Source of the DNA: Candidatus Omnitrophota bacterium
Lineage (GTDB): Bacteria; Omnitrophota; Koll11; Zapsychrales; Zapsychraceae
NCBI GenBank assembly: GCA_023140095.1
Contig: JAGLMJ010000053.1
Coordinates: 1 to 7,904, forward strand
Direction: 5' to 3'
DNA length: 7,904 nucleotides
Shown here: positions 1 through 5,820 of the stretch, in pieces
Numbering within the stretch: the stretch's first letter is position 1
How the letters are laid out: the number at the start of each line of letters is the position of its first letter
Translations under genes and position numbers: made by a program
The notes under the pieces: model-generated
What the model was told of the DNA's origin: nothing
Seen by the model: only the letters and a program-made list of their open reading frames with translations
Databases searched by the model: none

Positions 1-358
1 GGCATTTGAGGCAGGTTTCGGTGTACGGCAGCGCTTTGAGACGCGCGCTAGGAATAGGCTTTTCGCATTCCGTACATGCGCCGAAAGATTTTTCGTTAAT
101 GCGCTTGAGAGCTTGCTCGATCTTGCCAAGCACTTCCCGTTCGCTCGAGGCAAGTCCTAAATTAAATTCGCGATCATACATGTCCGTGGCAACATCAGCC
201 ATATGCAGAACGTGCCCTGAGATATCTCCTGAATCGCCGTTTTTCGATCCGGGATCTTTCGACATGTTCTCGATATCATGCGCAAAACTTTCTTTAAGCT
301 TCAATAAAAGTTTTTTATAGTAGTCTAGTTTTTTCTTGTCTAAATTCTTTGCAAGCAT
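1..358 (-). CDS. TraR/DksA family C4 zinc-finger protein, partial (C-terminus beyond the left edge)
   Basis: The frame starts at ATG 358-356 and gives 119 residues before the window ends. The N-terminal part, about residues 5-30, is Lys/Leu-rich and helical ([18 protein letters not shown]), followed by a Gly/Asp/Ser-rich turn. A second helical stretch at about residues 68-92 leads into a zinc ribbon with C95-x2-C98 and C116-x2-C119. The CxxC-x17-CxxC spacing and the sequence FGACTECEKPIP are typical of the TraR/DksA family. Members bind the RNA polymerase secondary channel and modulate transcription, often with ppGpp. The start overlaps the ileS stop by one base (TAATG) and has a strong AAGGAG eight bases upstream, inside the ileS coding sequence, so translation is probably coupled to ileS. 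In many bacteria a gene of this family sits between ileS and lspA, so lspA may follow outside the window. Whether this is a true DksA cannot be decided, because the extreme C-terminus is missing. Confidence 0.9.
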   Translation of the reverse strand, partial: MLAKNLDKKKLDYYKKLLLKLKESFAHDIENMSKDPGSKNGDSGDISGHVLHMADVATDMYDREFNLGLASSEREVLGKIEQALKRINEKSFGACTECEKPIPSARLKALPYTETCLKC

Positions 359-3189
359 TAAATGGACTCCTTTACGATTGCAGTGCAGCGCGCGCACAGT
401 GTTTGATGTTCAATATCTCGCCCTAAATCCGTTTTATAGTTCCAGCAGCGGCTGCATTTAGCGCCGTCCGCTTTTTCGATAACAATTTCGGTCTTGGCGA
501 ACTCTTCGCTTAATCCCTGGTCGATCTTCTCGGCCGCAATGACCTCGGTCTGCGAGACAATAAAAGTTGACGGAAGCCGATCTGCGTTCCGCTCCAAATA
601 TTGCAGATCTCTCGGGCTTGCCGTTCTAAAAATGATCTTTGCCTCAAGAGAGCTTCCGATCTCCCCCGTCCGGCGCTTCTCCTCAAGGGCCTTTAAGACA
701 TGCGGACGCAGAGCCACTAAAAGGGCGAATTTCTCCCTGACCGCGTCATCCCCCCACTCCTGCGGGCAGTCCAGCCATGACAATAAATGAGCGCTTTGAA
801 TGTCACGCATGGAAGCATCTTTCGGCATAGCCAGAAAGATCTCTTCCGCCGTAAAGCAAAAAATGGGAGCGATCACCCTCACCAGATGATTAAGGATATG
901 AAAAAGAACTGTTTGTGCTGACCTTCTTTCCTGTGAATTTGATGTGGAAGTATACAGCCGATCTTTAAGGATGTCAAGATAAAAACTGGACAGATCCTCA
1001 TTACAGAACGAATATATACTCTTATATACCTTTGAAAACTCATATTTATCGAAGTTCTCTTTTACATGTTCGATCATTGACTTTAAGCGGTATAATGCCC
1101 AACGGTCGATGTCCAGAAGATCCTCATAGGGCAGCATTTCTTTGTCCGGATCAAAGCCATTGAGGTTGCCAAGAAGATACCGTACCGTATTGCGGACCTT
1201 TCGATAGGCATCACTAAGACGGGCCAACGTTTCCTTAGAGATCCGGATGTCCTCATTATAAAGGCTTGAGGCAACCCACAACCTCAAAATATCCGCGCCG
1301 CTATTCTTGATAATATCCAGCGGAGAGATCACATTCCCCATGGATTTGGACATCTTGCGCCCTTCCCCATCGACCACAAACCCGTGGGTCAGAACAGCTT
1401 TAAACGGTGGTATTCCTTCGATCGCGATCGCCGGGATCAATGACGACTGGAACCACCCGCGGTGCTGATCAGATCCTTCTAAATAAAGATCGATCGGCAA
1501 TTGATCCCTGAGGCGGGTCTTCACAACCGCCTGATGGCTCACGCCCGAATCAAACCAGACATCCAGGATGTCTTTCGTTTTTTCAAACTCCGCTTTCCCG
1601 CAATCCGGACATGTAAACCCGTCCGGGACAAAATCTTTAGCTTCTCTTTTAAACCACGCATCGGTCCCCTCGGCCTTGACGATCTGGGCAAAGTGATTGA
1701 TCACCTCTGAAAAGAGTTTGTGCGCGCCGCCGCATCCTTTGCACTTAAGCGCGGGGATCGGAACCCCCCAATGCCGTTGACGGGAGAGGCACCAGTCGGG
1801 ACGGGTCGCCACCATTCCCGCAATGCGTTCCTCGCCCGACGGCGGGATCCATTGCACGTCGCCTTTGATCGCATCCTTCAATCTACCCCGCAAGCCCTCA
1901 TGATCGACCCTTAAAAACCATTGTTCGGTGGCCCGGAAGATGATCGGCGTTTTGCACCGCCAGCAATGCGGATAGGAGTGGCTGACATCTTCCGATGCGA
2001 ACAGGGCCCCTTCGCTACGCAGGTCCTCAACGATCTTCGCGTTCGCCTTCAAGACATGCTCGCCTGTATATTTACTCGCCGCCTCCGTGTAGATGCCGCG
2101 ACTGTCGACGGGCATGATCACATCGAGATTGTGCCGCAGCCCCGTCTCAAAATCCTCTTGCCCGTGGCCCGGCGCCGTATGGACTAATCCCGTTCCATCT
2201 TCTTTGGTCACGTAATCGGCAAGGACCACCTTGCACTGGTTTTTTAAATCATCAAAGGGATGTTTATAATATAAAGTTGTTAAATCCGCTCCATCAAACT
2301 CTTTTAGAACTTCGCATTCCTCAATATCAATACCTGCCTTACTTAAAACCTCTTCACACCGAGAAGTCTCGACAATTAAAGCCTCATCACCCAAATCAAC
2401 TAGAGAATACCAAAACGCTGCATGTACTGCCACCGCCACATTGGCCATCAGCGTCCAGGGTGTTGTTGTCCAGATCAGCAGTGACACTTTTTTGTCGGTA
2501 ACCTCATCGACGCCAAGCAATTCTTTATTCCCGATCTCGAATTTGACATACACCGACGGGGACGTGTGGTCCTCATATTCGACTTCCGCCTCGGCAAGAG
2601 CGGTCTCGCAACGGAAACACCAGTTGACGGGTTTAAGCCCGCGGTAAATATATCCTTTTTTATTGAGCTCGCCCAAAGACCTTAAGATCCAGTATTCATA
2701 TTCCGGATCCAACGTCAGATACGGCTTGTCCCACTCCCCGAAAATGCCTAACCGTTTGAATTGGTCCCGTTGAACATCAACGTATTTCATCGCATAGTCG
2801 TGCGCCTTTTTTCTAAAGTCGACACAATCCACCTCGGACTTGCTCAATTTAAGCTCTTTAAGAAGCTTGTGCTCGATGGGAAGCCCGTGACAATCCCAGC
2901 CGGGAACGTAAAGGCTGTCGTAGCCCTCCATCGTCCTGAATTTGACAATAATGTCCTTGAGGATCTTGTTTAAGGCGTGGCCGATATGGATATCGCCGTT
3001 AGCGTAAGGCGGCCCGTCGTGGAGAATGAACTGAGGTTTTCCTTCGGATTGTTCTCTGATCTTTGTATAAAGGCCTTCCGTTTCCCATTTTTCCAAGAAC
3101 GCGGGTTCTTTTTGGGTCAGGCCGGCCCGCATCCCGAATTCGGTTTGGGGCAAGTTCAACGTTTTTTGATAATCAACTGTGTTTGTCAT
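358..3189 (-). CDS. ileS: Isoleucine--tRNA ligase (IleRS), class I, bacterial type 1
   Basis: A complete 943-residue cytoplasmic enzyme that charges tRNA-Ile with isoleucine and hydrolyses mischarged Val-tRNA-Ile; E. coli IleRS is about 938 residues. The HIGH motif is exact at residues 68-71 in [12 protein letters not shown], and KMSKS is at 612-616. [10 protein letters not shown] follows at about 97-106. The CP1 editing domain, roughly 195-395, has WTTTPWTL (240-247) and [13 protein letters not shown] (334-346); D346 matches the editing aspartate of E. coli. [14 protein letters not shown] (467-479) precedes a probable extra zinc site with C483/C486 and C527/C530. The anticodon-binding helices follow, and a C-terminal zinc finger uses C912, C915, C932 and C935. 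The chosen ATG aligns with the usual IleRS N-terminus ([15 protein letters not shown]). It has no recognisable Shine-Dalgarno and lies 12 bases after the mtnP stop, so translation may depend on coupling. The C-terminal zinc finger and overall architecture suggest the mupirocin-sensitive type 1 class. Confidence 0.98.
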   Translation of the reverse strand: MTNTVDYQKTLNLPQTEFGMRAGLTQKEPAFLEKWETEGLYTKIREQSEGKPQFILHDGPPYANGDIHIGHALNKILKDIIVKFRTMEGYDSLYVPGWDCHGLPIEHKLLKELKLSKSEVDCVDFRKKAHDYAMKYVDVQRDQFKRLGIFGEWDKPYLTLDPEYEYWILRSLGELNKKGYIYRGLKPVNWCFRCETALAEAEVEYEDHTSPSVYVKFEIGNKELLGVDEVTDKKVSLLIWTTTPWTLMANVAVAVHAAFWYSLVDLGDEALIVETSRCEEVLSKAGIDIEECEVLKEFDGADLTTLYYKHPFDDLKNQCKVVLADYVTKEDGTGLVHTAPGHGQEDFETGLRHNLDVIMPVDSRGIYTEAASKYTGEHVLKANAKIVEDLRSEGALFASEDVSHSYPHCWRCKTPIIFRATEQWFLRVDHEGLRGRLKDAIKGDVQWIPPSGEERIAGMVATRPDWCLSRQRHWGVPIPALKCKGCGGAHKLFSEVINHFAQIVKAEGTDAWFKREAKDFVPDGFTCPDCGKAEFEKTKDILDVWFDSGVSHQAVVKTRLRDQLPIDLYLEGSDQHRGWFQSSLIPAIAIEGIPPFKAVLTHGFVVDGEGRKMSKSMGNVISPLDIIKNSGADILRLWVASSLYNEDIRISKETLARLSDAYRKVRNTVRYLLGNLNGFDPDKEMLPYEDLLDIDRWALYRLKSMIEHVKENFDKYEFSKVYKSIYSFCNEDLSSFYLDILKDRLYTSTSNSQERRSAQTVLFHILNHLVRVIAPIFCFTAEEIFLAMPKDASMRDIQSAHLLSWLDCPQEWGDDAVREKFALLVALRPHVLKALEEKRRTGEIGSSLEAKIIFRTASPRDLQYLERNADRLPSTFIVSQTEVIAAEKIDQGLSEEFAKTEIVIEKADGAKCSRCWNYKTDLGRDIEHQTLCARCTAIVKESI
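367..372 (-). promoter_or_regulatory. Shine-Dalgarno of the TraR/DksA gene, located inside the end of ileS
   Basis: On the minus strand the sequence reads AAGGAG, followed by an eight-base spacer to ATG 358-356. The site lies in the Lys-Glu codons just before the IleS C-terminus. This fixes the start of the TraR/DksA gene and indicates translational coupling through the TAATG overlap. Confidence 0.75.
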
Positions 3190-3201
3190 AATAAAATTGT
3201 A

Positions 3202-4065
3202 CTAATGAATATACTTCCCGATGATCAGCTCTAACTTTTTTATTGTCTCCGGGGGGATCTTGCTCTTGTCCGTGATCAACGCATATTTTAAAGCTTCGCT
3301 GGCGCTGAACTCTGTTAATGCCCCGGCGCGCGGGATCGCCGCCTTCAGGATCTTTTTTGCCTGCCCGGCATTCCTCTGGAGATTCTCAATGATCATCTCG
3401 ACGGTGACCGTGTCATGGCATTCATGCCAGCAATCGTAATCCGTGACGGCGGCCAGCGTCGCGTACGAAATTTCCGCTTCCCGCGCTAACTTCGCTTCGG
3501 TCAAGTTGGTCATGCCGATAATATCCATCCCCCAGCTGCGGTAAAGGTTCGACTCAGCCTTCGTCGAGAACTGCGGGCCTTCGATCACGATATACGTTCC
3601 CTTCGGATGGACGTTCGCGCCGGCCTCCTTCGCGCTTGCGATCAGAACCTCTCTGAGTTCCTCGGCAAACGGATCGGCAAACGCGACGTGCGCAACGATC
3701 CCGTCGGTAAAGAAACTTGACTCTCTTGTTTTATTGGTCCGGTCGACGAACTGATCAGGAACGACAAAGTCCAGCGGCTTCATCTCTTCCCTTAGGCTTC
3801 CGCAGGCGGAAACAGAAATGATCGCCTCGACGCCGAATTTCTTCATCTCGTAAATATTGGCGCGATAGTTTAGGTCGCTCGGCGAAATGCGATGCCCCCG
3901 TCCGTGACGGGCCAGGAACACCACCTCCGTCCCTTCCAGCGTTCCCGTAATAAAATTATCCGATGGCTGACCGAATGGCGTATCCACAATGGTTACTTCC
4001 TCGACATTTTCCATCCCGTCGATCTCATAAAGTCCGCTGCCACCAATGATCCCTATCTTTGCCAT
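3202..4065 (-). CDS. mtnP: S-methyl-5'-thioadenosine phosphorylase
   Basis: A complete 287-residue phosphorylase that splits 5'-methylthioadenosine, the by-product of polyamine and other SAM-dependent syntheses, into adenine and 5-methylthioribose-1-phosphate. Its length matches human MTAP (about 283). Visible family blocks are GIIGGSGLYE (5-14) with the phosphate-binding Ser10, LARHGRGHRISPSDLNYRAN (51-70) with Arg53-His54, SACGSLREEMKPLDFVVPDQ (86-105), IEGPQFSTKAES (161-172), GMTN (184-187), and TDYDCW (208-213). The two aspartates of the last block are those that MTAP uses to recognise the 6-amino group of adenine, arguing for MTA rather than inosine or guanosine. A strong AAGGAG sits six bases before the ATG. 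The gene lies 30 bases after proC and 12 before ileS, inside the operon and without other methionine-salvage genes in view. A 5'-methylthioinosine or purine nucleoside phosphorylase is the alternative, less likely given TDYDCW. Confidence 0.95.
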   Translation of the reverse strand: MAKIGIIGGSGLYEIDGMENVEEVTIVDTPFGQPSDNFITGTLEGTEVVFLARHGRGHRISPSDLNYRANIYEMKKFGVEAIISVSACGSLREEMKPLDFVVPDQFVDRTNKTRESSFFTDGIVAHVAFADPFAEELREVLIASAKEAGANVHPKGTYIVIEGPQFSTKAESNLYRSWGMDIIGMTNLTEAKLAREAEISYATLAAVTDYDCWHECHDTVTVEMIIENLQRNAGQAKKILKAAIPRAGALTEFSASEALKYALITDKSKIPPETIKKLELIIGKYIH

Positions 4066-4095
4066 TTCCCTCTCCTTTGTTACCCTACGATTTAT

Positions 4096-4884
4096 CTACT
4101 TCGACAGTTCCTTCGCCCGTTTTTTGGCCGCGCCTAATGCTGTCTTAAAAGTTTTTTCGAAATTATTTTTCGCAAACACATCCATCGCCGCTTGCGTTGT
4201 TCCGCCTTTGGAAGTGACGCGCGCCCTCATTGCAGCCGCATCGCCGCCTTGGCTGTCCAATAGGCCCAGACTCCCCTTGATCGTCTGCGCGACCAGCGCC
4301 TTCGCCAGCGTCTCGTCAAAACCTAAAGACCGGACGGCCTTCGTCAGGGATTCGATAAAAAGAAAAACATAAGCAGGGCCGCTGCCGGAAGCCGCCGTGA
4401 TCGCGTCCATATACTTTTCTTCGACGACGATCGTCGCGCCGACAGAACTGAAAAGCTGTTGCGCTAAAATTAAATCTTTATTTTTCGCCGTTTTTCCGGC
4501 GCAGATCGCCGTGATGCCTTCGCCGACCTGGGCGGGTAGATTCGGCATGGTGCGGATAACCCGAATTTTGGCGCCGAGCCTTTTTCCGATATAACGGCAC
4601 GTGATGCCCGCAGCGATGGAGATGATCAATTGATCTTGGCTCACAAGAGATTGCAATTCTTTCAAGATGGAATCAAAATTTTGAGGCTTAACCGCAAGGA
4701 TGATCACTTGGGATTTTCCGACAATCGTTTTTAGATTACCGGCCGCGACTTTATATTTTCGATTTAACCACTGACAGCGCTTTTGGTCCTGTTCGCAAAC
4801 AGATACATTGTATTTTTTGCAGATGCCGCCGATAATGGCGCCGCCCATATTCCCGCCGCCGATGATCCCAATCTTAATTTCCAT
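4096..4884 (-). CDS. proC: Pyrroline-5-carboxylate reductase
   Basis: A 262-residue cytoplasmic reductase for the last step of proline synthesis, reducing 1-pyrroline-5-carboxylate with NAD(P)H. The N-terminal Rossmann fold carries IGIIGGGNMGGA (5-16). AVKPQ (64-68) and RTMPN (111-115) are family blocks, and SGSGPAY (166-172) with VTSKGGTTQAA (223-233) forms the P5CR signature near the active site. The length is normal (E. coli ProC is 269). I place the start at ATG 4884-4882, because AAGGAG lies exactly eight bases upstream. A GTG at 4893-4891 would add three residues (M-V-F) but abuts that Shine-Dalgarno and is unlikely. The gene follows yggS, a very common pairing across bacteria that links PLP homeostasis and proline synthesis. 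The gap to mtnP is 30 bases. Confidence 0.97.
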   Translation of the reverse strand: MEIKIGIIGGGNMGGAIIGGICKKYNVSVCEQDQKRCQWLNRKYKVAAGNLKTIVGKSQVIILAVKPQNFDSILKELQSLVSQDQLIISIAAGITCRYIGKRLGAKIRVIRTMPNLPAQVGEGITAICAGKTAKNKDLILAQQLFSSVGATIVVEEKYMDAITAASGSGPAYVFLFIESLTKAVRSLGFDETLAKALVAQTIKGSLGLLDSQGGDAAAMRARVTSKGGTTQAAMDVFAKNNFEKTFKTALGAAKKRAKELSK

Positions 4885-4892
4885 GAAGACCA

Positions 4893-4898
4893 CTCCTT
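4893..4898 (-). promoter_or_regulatory. Shine-Dalgarno that decides the proC start
   Basis: AAGGAG on the minus strand with an eight-base spacer to ATG 4884. The alternative GTG overlaps this site by one base, so it cannot use it. This supports the shorter 262-residue ProC. Confidence 0.8.
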
Positions 4899-4942
4899 AA
4901 AAATTACAAGTCCCAAACGCCAAATCATATTTCCACATTATT

Positions 4943-5635
4943 TTAATTTTGAAATATTGCCCTTCCGATCCTGACCATATTCGCCCCTTCCTCGAGGGCA
5001 ATTGCGTAATCTCCCGTCATCCCCATTGATAAATACGTCATGACCACGCGGTCGTCACCGGAAAACTTATTGACGATCCCATCGCGCAGAAGGCGCAGGT
5101 CCCGGAAACATTTCCGGACGACCTCTTTGTCCTCAACGAGCGGCGCAACCGTCATCAATCCTTGAAGACGAACATGCTTCAATCCGATAACTTGCTCAAT
5201 GAACGCAAACACCCCGGAAGGAGCGATCCCGAATTTCTGCTGTTCCCCTGTGGTATTAACTTGAATAAGAATATCAATACTTCTGTTACGCTTTGCTGCC
5301 TGCTCTTCAATTGCAACAGCCAACTTCAGGCTGTCCACCGATTGAATGCAATCGAATACTTCCAAAGCAGACTTGACTTTATTCGTTTGAAGATGACCGA
5401 TCATGTGCCTGGTCACCTTGATATCAGAATTTCCGAGACCAGGAAACTTTTTCCGGGCCTCCTGGACCTTACTTTCCCCGATATGCTTAAGGCCCGCCTC
5501 AATAGCCTCTTGAATTTGAGGAACATCGACAAACTTTGTCACACCGACAACGGTGATCTCGCTTGAAACCCTTCCCGTTTCGTGACAAACAGCCTCAATT
5601 TGACTAAAAATCCGCACAATATTATCCTGAATCAT
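4943..5635 (-). CDS. yggS: YggS/PLPBP family pyridoxal-phosphate homeostasis protein
   Basis: A complete 230-residue PLP-binding protein of the single-domain alanine-racemase-fold family (YggS/YlmE/PROSC). Members bind PLP without known enzyme activity and buffer free PLP; loss disturbs PLP-dependent and branched-chain amino-acid metabolism. VVGVTKF (29-35) carries the PLP lysine K34. HMIGHLQTNKVK (77-88) is the second diagnostic block. IQVNTTGEQQKFGI (124-137) and LQGLMTVAP (157-165) build the barrel, and the C-terminal LSMGMTGDYAIALEEGAN (202-219) with VRIGRAIF (221-228) binds the phosphate. The start is the first possible ATG, and no Shine-Dalgarno precedes it. Instead a promoter ends seven bases upstream, so the mRNA is probably leaderless. 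The gene appears to be the first of the operon, with proC 58 bases downstream. Length and motifs are typical, and nothing suggests decay. Confidence 0.96.
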   Translation of the reverse strand: MIQDNIVRIFSQIEAVCHETGRVSSEITVVGVTKFVDVPQIQEAIEAGLKHIGESKVQEARKKFPGLGNSDIKVTRHMIGHLQTNKVKSALEVFDCIQSVDSLKLAVAIEEQAAKRNRSIDILIQVNTTGEQQKFGIAPSGVFAFIEQVIGLKHVRLQGLMTVAPLVEDKEVVRKCFRDLRLLRDGIVNKFSGDDRVVMTYLSMGMTGDYAIALEEGANMVRIGRAIFQN

Positions 5636-5641
5636 TACAAT

Positions 5642-5670
5642 AAAATAACATAAAGTAATTTAATAGTCAA
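5642..5670 (-). promoter_or_regulatory. Sigma70-type promoter of the yggS-proC-mtnP-ileS operon
   Basis: On the minus strand a -35 box TTGACT (5670-5665; five of six consensus bases) and a -10 box TATTTT (5647-5642; four of six) are separated by exactly 17 bases in an AT-rich spacer. The A of the yggS ATG (5635) lies seven bases after the -10 box, the usual position of a transcription start. The transcript would thus begin at or next to the start codon, which fits the missing Shine-Dalgarno. The call is by eye and no transcript data are available. Confidence 0.65.
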
Positions 5671-5682
5671 TCGGTATCCCCC

Positions 5683-5696
5683 GGCTACTTGGCTAC
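5683..5696. repeat. Short direct repeat GGCTAC-TT-GGCTAC upstream of the yggS promoter
   Basis: Two identical six-base units (GGCTAC on the plus strand) are separated by two bases and lie 12 bases upstream of the -35 box. The eight-base period is shorter than a helical turn. It could be part of a regulator site or chance; nothing else supports a function. Confidence 0.25.
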
Positions 5697-5699
5697 TAT

Positions 5700-5820
5700 T
5701 CAGCGATTTTCGCCTTCCTCAAAAGGCACATCCGGATCCAAGATCTCGGCCATGATGAAGTTCAGGGCATTCAAGAAAATGTCATTGATTTCCCGGCGGT
5801 CTAACAAATGTTGATCTCAT
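5700..5820 (-). pseudogene. Possible remnant of a small or truncated gene after the large protein gene
   Basis: ATG 5820-5818 overlaps the TGA of the large gene (ATGA), the classic layout of a coupled downstream gene. That frame gives only MRSTFVRPPGNQ before a stop. A second frame, the one that continues the large gene past its TGA, stays open for 38 codons to a TGA at 5702-5700 and reads like protein, with NALNFIMAEILDPDV and the ending PFEEGENR. Insertion of one base between codon 2 and about codon 12 of the ATG frame would explain both; removing it would join MRSTFVR to RREIND and give about 39 residues. Alternatively this is the tail of a gene whose front was deleted. The pattern EILDPDVPF faintly recalls the stretch before the C-terminal cysteines of AddB/Cas4-like PD-(D/E)XK nucleases, but that is a weak memory-based similarity. 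The stretch could also be chance. Confidence 0.4.

Noticed and set aside
6..320. Plus-strand open frame of 104 codons at the left edge
   Set aside because: The opposite strand encodes a TraR/DksA protein with a correctly spaced C4 zinc motif, so this frame is a shadow.
4885..4893. GTG start that would lengthen ProC by three residues
   Set aside because: The GTG overlaps the Shine-Dalgarno AAGGAG, whereas the ATG at 4884 has an ideal eight-base spacer and gives the usual ProC N-terminus.
5162..5566. Plus-strand open frame of 134 codons
   Set aside because: It lies antisense within yggS, which has all its family motifs, and its own translation shows no recognisable domain.
5712..5727. Hairpin GCCTT/AAGGC as a terminator after the large gene
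   Set aside because: The stem is only five base pairs with a six-base loop, and no run of T follows it on the minus strand.
5636..5816. T-box or other riboswitch leader controlling the ileS operon
   Set aside because: The promoter lies next to the yggS ATG, leaving no leader in which such an element could act, and no T-box-like sequence was seen.
5817..5819. UGA recoded as an amino acid (alternative genetic code or selenocysteine)
   Set aside because: The core genes end in TAA or TAG and contain no in-frame TGA, Trp and Gly use normal codons, the next stop in this frame is also TGA, and the Lys-rich end before it looks like a natural C-terminus.
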